Assembly (NCBI GenBank): GCA_963726405.1
Contig: CAVSCF010000002.1
Location: 1 to 64,000, forward strand
Reading direction: 5' to 3'
Origin: JAOUJD01 sp963726405
Lineage (GTDB): Bacteria; Pseudomonadota; Gammaproteobacteria; Burkholderiales; Burkholderiaceae_F
Length of the DNA: 64,000 bases
Shown: in pieces, positions 26,655 to 34,511 of the stretch
Position numbering within the stretch: position 1 is the stretch's first letter
How the letters are laid out: the number at the start of each line of letters is the position of its first letter
The notes under the pieces: model-generated
Told to the model about the DNA's origin: nothing
The model's database searches: none
What the model saw: only the letters and a program-made list of their open reading frames with translations
Made by a program: the position numbers and the translations under genes

Positions 26655-27649
26655 GTGCCGTCCCGAAACCGGACCCATCGGACGTCGTCCTCGACGTGCA
26701 GGGCCTGAGCGTCGACATCGCGACCCCGCGCGGGCCGCTGCGCGCGGTGCGCGACGTGTCGTTCCAGGTGAAGCGCGGCGAGACACTGTGCATCGTCGGC
26801 GAATCGGGCTGCGGCAAGTCGATCACCTCGCTGGCGGTCATGAGCCTGCTGCCATCCGCGGCGAAGCGCCGGGCGGCGACGCTGTCGCTGCTCGGCGAGG
26901 ACCTGCTGAAAGCCTCGCCCAAGCGCGTCAACGCGCTGCGCGGCAACCGCATGGCGATGATCTTCCAGGAGCCGATGACTGCGCTGAACCCGGCGTACAC
27001 GATCGGCAACCAGTTGATGGAGGGGTACCTCCAGCACCGCGGCGGCGGCGAGACCAAGGCGCGCGAGCGCGCGATCGAACTGCTCGGCAAGGTCGGCATC
27101 GCCTCCGCGGCCGAGCGGCTGGGGCAGTTTCCGCACCAGCTCTCCGGCGGCCTGCGCCAGCGCGTGATGATCGCGATGGCGCTGATGTGCGGTCCGGAAC
27201 TGCTGATCGCCGACGAACCGAGCACGGCGCTCGACGTGACGATCCAGGCGCAGATCCTGCGGCTGCTGGCCGACCTGCAAAGGGACCTCGGCATCGCGAT
27301 GGTGCTGATCACGCACGACCTCGGCGTCGTGGCGCGCATCGCGCACCGCGTGGCGGTGATGTACGCGGGCCAGATCGTCGAGGAAGGCACGGCCGAGCGG
27401 GTGTTCGCGTCGCCACGCCACCCGTACACGCGCGGGCTGATCAGCTGCATCCCGGTGCCGGGGCGCACCGAACGCGGCGGCCGGCTCGGCACCATCGCCG
27501 GCGTGGTGCCGTCGCTGATTGGCGAGATCCACGGCTGCAGTTTTCGCGACCGCTGCGCGTATGCCCGCCCTGAGTGCGCAGCCGCGGTGCCGGTGCAGAA
27601 CGACGACGCGCACCGCTGGCTCTGCATCTACAAGGAGTTGCCCAGGTGA
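26651..27649 (+). CDS. Peptide ABC transporter ATP-binding protein (DppD-type)
   Basis: A 332-residue ATPase with Walker A GESGCGKSITS, signature LSGGLRQRVMIAMALMC, Walker B LLIADEPSTALD and the switch His in LITHDLGVVARIAHRVAVMY. The C-terminal oligopeptide/dipeptide domain has the Cys cluster FRDRCAYARPEC that can hold a [4Fe-4S] cluster in DppD/F proteins, with another Cys near the end. It pairs with the ATPase encoded at 28166, from which it is separated by a DoxX gene. Confidence 0.94.
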   Translation: MSAVPKPDPSDVVLDVQGLSVDIATPRGPLRAVRDVSFQVKRGETLCIVGESGCGKSITSLAVMSLLPSAAKRRAATLSLLGEDLLKASPKRVNALRGNRMAMIFQEPMTALNPAYTIGNQLMEGYLQHRGGGETKARERAIELLGKVGIASAAERLGQFPHQLSGGLRQRVMIAMALMCGPELLIADEPSTALDVTIQAQILRLLADLQRDLGIAMVLITHDLGVVARIAHRVAVMYAGQIVEEGTAERVFASPRHPYTRGLISCIPVPGRTERGGRLGTIAGVVPSLIGEIHGCSFRDRCAYARPECAAAVPVQNDDAHRWLCIYKELPR

Positions 27650-27723
27650 CTGCGGCCGCTTGCGTTTCCACCCCCGAGGCGTGCCGGAGATCGTGGCCGC
27701 ACCTCCATGAAAGGCATTGATCC

Positions 27724-28125
27724 ATGCGCTTCGCTTCCGACATCCGCTCGCAGCATCCCGGCATCCTCCTGCTGCGCTTCACCGTGGGCGGCCTGATGCT
27801 GTTCCATGGGGTGGCGAAGCTGATGCACGGCCTCGGACCGATCGAGGGGCTGCTCGGCAAGGCAGGATTGCCCAGCTGGTTCGCGTTCGGTGTCCTGATC
27901 GGCGAGATCATGGCGCCGATGCTCGTGATCGCTGGCGTGTGGGTCCGCTGGGCGGCGCTCATCATCGCGATCAACATGATCGTCGCCGTGTGGCTGGCGC
28001 ATCCGAACGACATCTTCGCGCTCGGCCAGTCCGGCGGCTACCGGCTCGAGCTGCAGGCGTTCTTCTTCTTCTGTTCGCTGTCGATTGCCTGGCTGGCCGG
28101 CGGCAAGTCTTCCCGGTTCCGCTGA
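27724..28125 (+). CDS. DoxX family membrane protein
   Basis: A 133-residue protein with four hydrophobic helices and the DoxX signatures LRFTVGGLMLFHGVAKLMHG and GEIMAPMLVIAG. DoxX proteins are small inner-membrane proteins of varied and mostly unknown redox-linked roles. It lies inside the peptide ABC operon, 74 bases after the first ATPase and 40 bases before the second, on the same strand, so it is probably co-transcribed. Its link to peptide uptake is unclear; it may be a late insertion. Confidence 0.85.
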   Translation: MRFASDIRSQHPGILLLRFTVGGLMLFHGVAKLMHGLGPIEGLLGKAGLPSWFAFGVLIGEIMAPMLVIAGVWVRWAALIIAINMIVAVWLAHPNDIFALGQSGGYRLELQAFFFFCSLSIAWLAGGKSSRFR

Positions 28126-28165
28126 TGCAGGCACACCGGGAACGCGCTGTGCGGAGGGGAATCGA

Positions 28166-29143
28166 GTGACCGCGATGATGCAGGCCCACGGCGTCACGCG
28201 CGCGTTCACGCTCGGCGCGACCTTCTTCCGCAAGGGCCGCACGCTGCACGCCGTCAACGGCGTCGATCTCACGATCGAGCGCGGCGACGTCGTCGGCATC
28301 GTCGGCGAGTCCGGCTGCGGCAAGTCGACGCTCGCGCGCATGCTGCTCGGGTTGCTCACGCCGACCAGCGGCCGCATCACGCTCGACGGGCAGGATGTGG
28401 CGGCGCTGGGCCGCAAGGCCGTCGCACGACGGGTCCAGCCGGTGTTCCAGGATCCCTACTCGTCGCTCAATCCCCGCCGCGGCATCGCGTCCATCGTGGC
28501 GCTGCCGCTCGACGTGCACGGCCTCGGCACCGCCGCCGAGCGCCGCAAGAAGGCAATCGAAATGCTCGAGCGCGTGGGCCTGCCCGCGCGCTACGCCGAC
28601 AACACGCCCGGGCAACTGTCCGGCGGACAACGACAGCGCGTCGCGATCGCGCGCGCGCTCGTGATGCGGCCGGAGATCGTCATCTGCGACGAGCCGACGT
28701 CGGCGCTCGACGTCTCGGTGCAGGCGCAGATCCTGAACCTGCTGATGGACCTGCGGCGCGAGTTCGGCCTGACATACGTGTTCATCAGCCACAACCTGGC
28801 GGTCGTGGAGCACATCGCCACGCAGGTGGCGGTGATGTACCTCGGCAAGGTGGTCGAGCAGGCCGGCACCGAGCGCCTGTTCCGCGAGCCGCGCCATCCG
28901 TACACCCAGGCGCTGCTCGCGTCCGTGCTGACCCCGGAGCCGGGGCTCGGCGTGCCGGACATCGGGCTCGGCCTCGCGTTTCCCGATCCGCTCAACCCGC
29001 CACCCGGCTGCCCCTTCCACCCGCGCTGCCCGCAGCGCATGAGCCATTGCAGTTCCATCGTCCCGGTGCTCGCGCGGCACCCGGGCGGCACCGTCGCCTG
29101 CCACCTGCATCCCCCGGAGGAGCAGGAGAAGGCCGCCGCGTAG
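28166..29143 (+). CDS. Peptide ABC transporter ATP-binding protein (DppF-type)
   Basis: A 325-residue ATPase with Walker A GESGCGKSTLARMLLGL, Q-loop PVFQDPYSSLNPRRGI, signature LSGGQRQRVAIARALVM, Walker B VICDEPTSALDVSVQ and switch FISHNLAVVEH. The C-terminal domain has Cys residues (GCPFHPRCPQRMSHC) typical of DppF/OppF. I chose GTG 28166 because GGAGGGG lies 6 bases upstream; a later ATG is possible. It completes the transporter with the second ATPase. Confidence 0.93.
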   Translation: MTAMMQAHGVTRAFTLGATFFRKGRTLHAVNGVDLTIERGDVVGIVGESGCGKSTLARMLLGLLTPTSGRITLDGQDVAALGRKAVARRVQPVFQDPYSSLNPRRGIASIVALPLDVHGLGTAAERRKKAIEMLERVGLPARYADNTPGQLSGGQRQRVAIARALVMRPEIVICDEPTSALDVSVQAQILNLLMDLRREFGLTYVFISHNLAVVEHIATQVAVMYLGKVVEQAGTERLFREPRHPYTQALLASVLTPEPGLGVPDIGLGLAFPDPLNPPPGCPFHPRCPQRMSHCSSIVPVLARHPGGTVACHLHPPEEQEKAAA

Positions 29144-29199
29144 CCGCGAGCGAACACCCGCGCCGCACCCGAACATCCGATGCACGAAGGAAGAACGCC

Positions 29200-30594
29200 A
29201 TGACCCGCACCGCCGCCATCACCCGCGCCGAGCAGCAGTTCGACTCCGGCGAGTTCCGCGCGATCCTCGCGCGCCGCATCGCGATCCCGACCGAGAGCCA
29301 GAACCCGGAGCGCGGACCCGTGCTCGCGCAGTACCTCGCGGGCGAACTGCAGCCCGCGTTCGAGGCCATGGGCTTCGAGTGCCGCACGCTGACGCATCCG
29401 AAGGCGAAGGCACCCTTCCTGTTCGCGCAGCGTATCGAGGACCCCGCGCTGCCGACCGTGTTCGGCTACGGCCACGGCGACGTGATCCGCGGCCTCGAAC
29501 TCGAGTGGAAGGACGGCCTGTCGCCCTGGACCCTCACCGAGCGCGACGGCCGCTGGTACGGCCGCGGCATCGCCGACAACAAGGGCCAGCACTCGGTGAA
29601 CATGCAGGCGATGGCCAACGTGCTGGCCGAACGCGGCCGTCTCGGCTTCAACTCGAAGTTCCTCGTCGAGATGGGCGAGGAGACGGGCTCGCCCGGCCTG
29701 CGCGGGCTGTGCGAGGAGCACAAGGAACTCTTCAAGGCCGACCTGCTGATCGCCTCCGACGGCCCGCGGCTGCGCGCTGACCGGCCGACGATCTTCCTCG
29801 GCTCGCGCGGCAGCATGAACTTCGACCTGACGATCGAGGCGCGCAAGGGTGGACACCACTCGGGCAACTGGGGTGGCCTCATCTCGAATCCGGGCCTGCA
29901 ACTCGCGCACGCCATCGCCAGCATCGCCTCGCCCACGGGCCAGATCCGCGTGCCCGAGTGGGTGCCGAAGGAACTGCCGGCCGCCGTGCGGCGCGCGCTC
30001 GCCGACTGCGAGGTCGACGGCGGCGTCGACGGCCCGACCATCGAACCGTGGTGGGGCGAGCCGGGACTGTCGCCCGCCGAGCGCGTGTTCGGCTGGTGTT
30101 CGTTCGAGGTGCTCGCGTACAAGACGGGCAACCCGGACACGCCGGTCAATGCGATCCCGCCGCGCGCCTGGGCGCGCTGCCAGCTGCGCTTCGTGGTCGG
30201 CATCGACGAATCGCAGATCCTGCCGGCGCTGCGCCGTCACCTTGACCGGCAGGGCTTCCCGATGGTGCAGATCACGCCGACGCGCGAGGAGATGTTCCAC
30301 GCCACGCGCATCGACCCGGAAGATCCGTGGGTGCAGTGGGCGATGGCCTCGCTCGCGCGCACCAGCGGCAAGAAGCCGGCGCTGCTGCCGAACCTCGGCG
30401 GCTCGCTGCCGAACGACATCTTCACCGACGTGCTTGGCCTGCGCACCGTGTGGGTGCCGCACTCGTACCCCGGCTGCTCACAGCACGCACCGAACGAGCA
30501 CCTGCCGCCCGAAGTGCTGCGCGAGGCGCTGGCGGTGATGACGGGGCTCTACTGGGACCTGGGCGCGGGGAACACGCCGAAGAATCCGTCCTGA
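29200..30594 (+). CDS. M20 family metallopeptidase (peptidase/deacylase)
   Basis: A 464-residue zinc peptidase of family M20. Metal-ligand regions are FGYGHGDVIRG (His and Asp), GRGIADNKGQHS (bridging Asp), EMGEETGSPGL (catalytic Glu-Glu) and the late PHSYPGCSQHAPNEHL (His). The dimerisation domain is in between. The M20 catalytic set looks complete. ATG 29200 follows a GAAGGAAGAA stretch. It sits 56 bases after the last ABC gene, so it very likely acts on the imported peptide or acylated amino acid. Confidence 0.9.
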   Translation: MTRTAAITRAEQQFDSGEFRAILARRIAIPTESQNPERGPVLAQYLAGELQPAFEAMGFECRTLTHPKAKAPFLFAQRIEDPALPTVFGYGHGDVIRGLELEWKDGLSPWTLTERDGRWYGRGIADNKGQHSVNMQAMANVLAERGRLGFNSKFLVEMGEETGSPGLRGLCEEHKELFKADLLIASDGPRLRADRPTIFLGSRGSMNFDLTIEARKGGHHSGNWGGLISNPGLQLAHAIASIASPTGQIRVPEWVPKELPAAVRRALADCEVDGGVDGPTIEPWWGEPGLSPAERVFGWCSFEVLAYKTGNPDTPVNAIPPRAWARCQLRFVVGIDESQILPALRRHLDRQGFPMVQITPTREEMFHATRIDPEDPWVQWAMASLARTSGKKPALLPNLGGSLPNDIFTDVLGLRTVWVPHSYPGCSQHAPNEHLPPEVLREALAVMTGLYWDLGAGNTPKNPS

Positions 30595-30610
30595 CGGTCC
30601 GGAGTGCGCG

Positions 30611-30949
30611 GTGGCCTACGACGAAGCGCTCGCTGAACGCATCCGGACAGCTCTCGGTCCGAACCGGAAAGTCACCGAACGGAAGATGTTCGGCGGACTC
30701 GCCTTCATGGTCGATGGGCACATGGCCGTGGGTGTCCTGCGTGACACGCTGATGGCCCGCGTCGGCGCGGACGCGTACGAGCGAGCCCTGAAGCGACCGC
30801 ACGCGCGCGCGATGGACTTCACCGGGAGACCGATGAACGGCTATGTATTCGTGGATCCGCCTGGACTCGAGCGGGACGCGGACCTCGCCGCGTGGGTCGT
30901 CCAGTGCGTGCGGTTCGTCAACACGCTGCCGCGCAAGCCCGGGAAGTAA
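30611..30949 (+). CDS. TfoX/Sxy N-terminal domain protein
   Basis: A 112-residue protein matching the TfoX N-terminal domain: RTALGPNRKVTERKMFGGLAF, MVDGHMAVGVLRDTLMARVG and FVDPPGLERDADLAAWV. The full-length Sxy/TfoX of enterics has an additional C-terminal domain that is absent here; the short form is common in betaproteobacteria and its role is unknown. The start is GTG 30611 with a GGAG site upstream. It is 16 bases after the M20 gene and is probably the last gene of that operon. Confidence 0.85.
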   Translation: MAYDEALAERIRTALGPNRKVTERKMFGGLAFMVDGHMAVGVLRDTLMARVGADAYERALKRPHARAMDFTGRPMNGYVFVDPPGLERDADLAAWVVQCVRFVNTLPRKPGK

Positions 30950-31042
30950 GCGCCTGTCTCGATGGCGCTCCGCTCCCGGGGCGCCGCGACCCAGCCCGCC
31001 GCGCACTCGCTTTGCAGGACACGCTGCGCCGCGGAGGCCGCA

Positions 31043-31684
31043 CTACCAGACCAGAAGCTTCGGCGCGATCAGCGCGCCCACGCCGGTGGGAATCAGCATG
31101 CCCAGCACGTACCAGACGGCGATGAACGGCGCCTCCAGCTCGGGACAGTGCAGCAGGTAGACGAGCGTGCCGAGGGCGCCCGCAAGCAGGCCGGTCGCCG
31201 CCCCCGCCAGGGCGAGGCGGGTCGGCGCGAGCGACCGGACGGCGGCCAGAAGCAGCACGAAGGACGGCAGCGCCAGCGTGGCGATGTTGAAGGGACAGGT
31301 ATCCCAGCTGGAGCCGAGCACAAGTGACAGGCGGTCCGCCGCGGGCGCGCTGAAGAGAACGACCGCGGCAAGCGTCGCCATCAGCGCAAACGGGACGGAC
31401 AGCACGCGCGCAGGTTCGCGCGGGTCGGCACCCGGCCGGGCCAGGCGGCGCACCACCTTCCATGCCGACACCGCAATGGCGATCACGAAGGCGGCCTTCG
31501 CCCAGAATTTCCAGGTGTGCGCATCCGCAGCGAGATCAGGATTGATTCCGAGCATCGCCAGCATCAGCGGTACGGCCGCCGCACCTCCGAGCAGCGAACC
31601 GAGCGCGAGGCGGCGCGCGGCGGCATTGTGGGCGGCAGCGCCCGTCTGCCGCGTCAGCACGTCGATCAATTCGTCTGTCTTCAT
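31043..31684 (-). CDS. nrsF: NrsF-type anti-sigma factor (DUF1109)
   Basis: A 213-residue membrane protein with six hydrophobic helices and a cytoplasmic N-terminus (MKTDELIDVLTRQTGAAAHN), as in the DUF1109/NrsF family that holds SigF-type ECF sigma factors at the membrane. Two Cys residues, Cys130 in DTCPFN and Cys180 in LHCPELE, coincide with the pair (131 and 181) known to be needed for metal-stress sensing in the Caulobacter protein. The ATG overlaps the sigma stop by four bases (31681-31684), the usual coupling for a sigma and its anti-sigma. It should release the sigma factor under copper or oxidative metal stress. Confidence 0.9.
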   Translation of the reverse strand: MKTDELIDVLTRQTGAAAHNAAARRLALGSLLGGAAAVPLMLAMLGINPDLAADAHTWKFWAKAAFVIAIAVSAWKVVRRLARPGADPREPARVLSVPFALMATLAAVVLFSAPAADRLSLVLGSSWDTCPFNIATLALPSFVLLLAAVRSLAPTRLALAGAATGLLAGALGTLVYLLHCPELEAPFIAVWYVLGMLIPTGVGALIAPKLLVW

Positions 31685-32250
31685 GTCCGGCTCCTTAGCT
31701 TCGCGGCGAGCGCCTTCAGCCCGCGGTGCACGCCGACCTTGACAGCCGACTCCGACAGGCCCGTGCGCTCCGCCGCCTGCGCCACCGACAGTCCTTCGAT
31801 CTTCACGTATCGGATCGGCAGGCGCTGCTTGTCAGGCAGAAGTTCCAGCAGCACGCCGAGGTCGCGGCGCGCTTCGTCGGCCGCCGAAGCGGTTTCGGTG
31901 AGCAGCGCAGGATGATCGTCCTCGAGCGGGTCGTGCAGCGCCTCGCGGCTCGAGCGCGCGCGAAGCAGGTCGACCAGCTTGTAGCGCGCGATCGCATGGA
32001 CCCACGCCGTCACCGGCTGATCCGGTTCGTACGTGTGCCGCTTGTTGTGCACGGCTAGCAGCGTCTCCTGCACGAGATCCTCGACATCGTCCGGCCATCG
32101 GGTGAGGCGCCGACGGAACAGCGCCCGCAGGACTCCTGCCAGTTCGGTCAGGAACCGTTCGTAAGCGGCCGAGTCACCACGCTGCGCGGCAACCATCAGG
32201 TCGCGCAGACGAGCCTCCCGCACATCGATCGTCTGGTTCAGGCCCTGCAC
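31681..32250 (-). CDS. sigF: ECF sigma factor, SigF type (controls bufferin operon)
   Basis: A 189-residue ECF sigma factor: region 2 contains RWPDDVEDLVQETLLAVHNK and PVTAWVHAIARYKLVDLLRA, and region 4 contains RYVKIEGLSVAQAAERTGLS with the recognition helix SESAVKVGVHRGLKAL. I place the start at GTG 32250 (MQGLNQTIDVREARLRDLM). Longer readings extend through the promoter. Because the -10 element ends at 32258, transcription probably starts at about 32250-32252, so translation may be leaderless; a downstream start is the alternative. It is divergent from bufA, and identical promoter elements for both imply autoregulation. Confidence 0.9.
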   Translation of the reverse strand: MQGLNQTIDVREARLRDLMVAAQRGDSAAYERFLTELAGVLRALFRRRLTRWPDDVEDLVQETLLAVHNKRHTYEPDQPVTAWVHAIARYKLVDLLRARSSREALHDPLEDDHPALLTETASAADEARRDLGVLLELLPDKQRLPIRYVKIEGLSVAQAAERTGLSESAVKVGVHRGLKALAAKLRSRT

Positions 32251-32257
32251 TCCTGAG

Positions 32258-32283
32258 TTCGTTCGTGCCGGCCGTTTGGTTAC
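32258..32283 (-). promoter_or_regulatory. SigF-type promoter for sigF-nrsF
   Basis: On the minus strand, GTAACC (32283-32278), exactly 16 bases, then CGAA (32261-32258). This matches the GTAACC-N16-CGAA consensus described for SigF-controlled genes in Caulobacter. It drives the sigma factor itself, giving positive feedback, and places the transcript start almost at the GTG start codon. Confidence 0.85.
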
Positions 32284-32326
32284 ACGCAGCCGGAAAAAGA
32301 TTTCCGCCCCGATCTTCCACGCGGGT

Positions 32327-32352
32327 GTAACCGCCGCGCTCGCTCCAACGAA
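32327..32352 (+). promoter_or_regulatory. SigF-type promoter for bufABCD
   Basis: GTAACC (32327-32332), exactly 16 bases, then CGAA (32349-32352). This matches the SigF consensus with no mismatch. The expected transcript start near 32359 leaves about a 55-base leader before the bufA ATG. The -35 is preceded by GGGT, giving the same GTGTAACC octamer as the divergent promoter. Confidence 0.87.
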
Positions 32353-32413
32353 TTCACCTGCAGACCGGCCGCATGGGGCGGCGGTCGAGCAAACGTTCAC
32401 TGGAGATTCTTGC

Positions 32414-32701
32414 ATGAAGCATCGTCAAACCATCGCCGTCACCGCTTTCGCCCTCGCAGCGGTCGCCGCCGGCGCGGCCATGGCGCAGGACAAGGGCGCC
32501 TCGATCAAGGGCGAGAAGGAGAAGTGCTATGGCATCGCCAAGGCGGGACAGAACGATTGCCAGGCAGGGCCCGGCACTACCTGCGCAGGCACGTCGAAGA
32601 CGGACTACCAGGGCAACGCGTGGAAGTACGTTCCGAAGGGCACCTGCGCCACGATGACGACCCCCACCGGCAAGGGTTCGCTCACGCCGGTCAAGTCCTG
32701 A
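32414..32701 (+). CDS. bufA: Bufferin precursor peptide (DUF2282)
   Basis: A 95-residue precursor of the copper-binding RiPP family named bufferins. A Sec signal peptide (about residues 1-24, cleavage after AMA) precedes a core with four Cys (38, 49, 57 and 78) in the family pattern KEKCYGIAKAGQNDC, TCAGTS and KGTCATM. In studied members the BufB enzyme oxidises core Cys to thiooxazoles, and the exported product sequesters copper in the periplasm. ATG 32414 follows a GGAG site. The gene is expressed from the SigF promoter and followed by a strong hairpin before bufB, which would favour excess precursor. Confidence 0.92.
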   Translation: MKHRQTIAVTAFALAAVAAGAAMAQDKGASIKGEKEKCYGIAKAGQNDCQAGPGTTCAGTSKTDYQGNAWKYVPKGTCATMTTPTGKGSLTPVKS

Positions 32702-32720
32702 GCGCGAGCGCAGCCCCGGT

Positions 32721-32759
32721 CGCGGGCGGTACCGGCCCAGTTGGCCGATACCGCCCGCG
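32721..32759 (+). promoter_or_regulatory. Strong hairpin between bufA and bufB (attenuator or mRNA-end stabiliser)
   Basis: CGCGGGCGGTACCGGCC (32721-32737) pairs with GGCCGATACCGCCCGCG (32743-32759) at 16 of 17 positions across a five-base CAGTT loop. No T-run follows, so it is not a full intrinsic terminator. It probably allows partial read-through or protects the bufA 3' end, giving more precursor than enzyme. Confidence 0.75.
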
Positions 32760-32790
32760 CACGGCGGCCGCTGCCGCCGTCCCAATCGCC

Positions 32791-33630
32791 ATGCCCCAGC
32801 ACGCCACCCTCAGCGCCGGCCTCGGTCTGAAACCCGAACACTTCGAGGCCGCGCACGCGTACCGCGCCGATGGCCTCTGGTACGAAGTGCATGCCGAGAA
32901 TTACATGGTCGACGGCGGGCCGCGCCTGGCATGGCTTGAACGCATCCGCCACGCGCACCCGGTGTCGGTCCACGGCGTGGCGCTCTCTCTGGCGGCAGAC
33001 GCGCCGCCCGACGCCGCACACCTCGAGCGTCTCGCCGCGCTCGTCGAGCGCATCGACCCGGTCCTGGTGTCCGAGCATCTCGCCTGGAACGTCTGGAGAG
33101 GCGCCTATCGCCCGGACCTGTTGCCGGTGCCCCGCACGCGGGCCACCCTGCACCGGCTGGTCGACAACATCGACCGCGTGCAACGGCGGCTCGCGCGCTG
33201 CATCGCGCTGGAGAATCCGTCGCACTACCTGCAGTTCGACCATGAGTACGACGAGATGGAGTTCCTCGCCGAGGTCGCTCGCCGCAGCGGCTGCGCGTTG
33301 CTCATCGACGTGAACAACGTGTTCGTCAGCGCGAACAACCTGCGCCAGTCGGCCACGCGATGCATCGACGCGGTGCCGGCCGCACTGGTGGCGGAAGTGC
33401 ATCTGGCCGGGCACCGCGCAGACCCGACGCATGGCGCCGAACTGCTGATCGATACGCACGACGCGCCCGTTTCGCGCGACGTGTGGTCCCTGTACGCACG
33501 GCTGATCGAGCGTATCGGTCCGCGCCCGACGTTGATCGAGCGCGACGGCAACCTGCCCGCGTTCGACGAACTCCTGTGCGAAGCCGCGCGCGCGCAGCGG
33601 TTGATGCGGCCGCAGATGGAGGCAGCCTGA
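32791..33630 (+). CDS. bufB: Multinuclear non-heme iron oxidase, bufferin maturase (DUF692)
   Basis: A 279-residue TIM-barrel enzyme of the MNIO/DUF692 family, which uses two or three iron ions and oxygen to modify Cys residues of RiPP precursors. Conserved metal-binding segments are visible: WYEVHAENYMV, VSVHGVALSL, VSEHLAWN, IALENPSHYL, LLIDVNNVFVSANN, EVHLAGHR, IDTHDAPVSRDVW and LIERDGNLP. ATG 32791 is the only good start. It should act on the bufA peptide in the cytoplasm before export. The stop overlaps the bufC ATG by one base. Confidence 0.93.
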   Translation: MPQHATLSAGLGLKPEHFEAAHAYRADGLWYEVHAENYMVDGGPRLAWLERIRHAHPVSVHGVALSLAADAPPDAAHLERLAALVERIDPVLVSEHLAWNVWRGAYRPDLLPVPRTRATLHRLVDNIDRVQRRLARCIALENPSHYLQFDHEYDEMEFLAEVARRSGCALLIDVNNVFVSANNLRQSATRCIDAVPAALVAEVHLAGHRADPTHGAELLIDTHDAPVSRDVWSLYARLIERIGPRPTLIERDGNLPAFDELLCEAARAQRLMRPQMEAA

Positions 33631-34511
33631 TGACGGGTCCGGCGTGCGAAGTCAGGGGCGCGACGCCGCGTGTGCAGGGTCTCGCCGACTTCCAGGACGC
33701 CTTCGCCGCCGCGCTGCTTGCCACCGGTGCGTCAACGGTCGATCCGGCTGTGCAGGCACTGGTCGCTCAGCCGGGCTTTGCGGTCTACCGGAACACCGTG
33801 CTGGCGGGTTGCATCGACGCGCTGCAGGCCAACTACCCGACCATCGCAAGCCTCGTGGGCGAGGAGTCGTTCCGCGCCGCGGCCGCAGTACACGCGCGCG
33901 CGCACCTGCCGACCCAGCCGTCACTGCTTCTCTACGGCGAGCGGTTTCCGGCGTTCCTCTGAAGTTTCCGCCGGCAAGCGAAGTGCCGTATCTCGCCGAC
34001 ATCGCGCGTGTCGACCGCGCGTGGAGCGAGGCGCACGTGGCCGCGGACGAACCGGCGCTCAACCCGTCGAGGCTCGCATCGCTGTCCCCCTGTCCGGATG
34101 AACCGGCTCACGTTGCGCCCGCACGCCGCGGCCCGCTGGGTGTGGAGCGACGAGTGGCCGATACAAACGCTGTGGGTTCGAAACCGGGGTGATGTCAGCG
34201 AGACTCCGAGCGACGTTCGCTGGACCGGCGAGGGCGTTCTGCTGACGCGTCCGTTCGGAGCGGTGCTCGCGTCGCGCCTGACGCGCGGCGGCGCGGCGCT
34301 GCTCGATGCATACGCGGCCGGCGCAAGCATTTCGGAGGCCGTCGGCGAGGTCATGGGCATCGCTCCCGAAACCGACATCGCCGCGTTGTTCGACGGGCTG
34401 CTGCGCTCCGGCGCCTTCAGCCGCCTTGATGCCGTTCCCTCCGCCACCATCGGAGCGAGATCCGCCACGTCAGCCGGCCAACCCGATTCCCGAGAGGAGA
34501 AACCGCAATGA
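33630..34511 (+). pseudogene. bufC: Bufferin partner protein (DUF2063) with two compensating frameshifts
   Basis: The product is the MNIO partner that binds the precursor and delivers it to BufB. Frame 1 runs from ATG 33630 to TGA 33962, ending LYGERFPAFL. The homologous continuation KFPPASEVPYLADIARVDRA lies in another frame (about 33962-34092). The original frame resumes at MNRLTLRPHAAARWVWSDEW and runs to the stop at 34511. A one-base deletion near 33960 and one extra C in the CCCCC run near 34087-34091 explain this; with both corrected the protein has about 293 residues. All three segments are well conserved, and the bufB/bufC and bufC/doxX overlaps persist. So either the mutation is very recent or the sequence has two indel errors. 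Confidence 0.82.

Noticed and set aside
27717..28169. A second protein overlapping the DoxX gene in another frame
   Set aside because: The alternative frame has no family features; the DoxX frame has four clean helices.
32791..33630. Calling the DUF692 protein a xylose isomerase-like sugar enzyme
   Set aside because: The TIM-barrel fold is shared, but the metal-ligand motifs and the neighbours (four-Cys precursor, DUF2063, SigF/NrsF) identify an MNIO of a bufferin locus.
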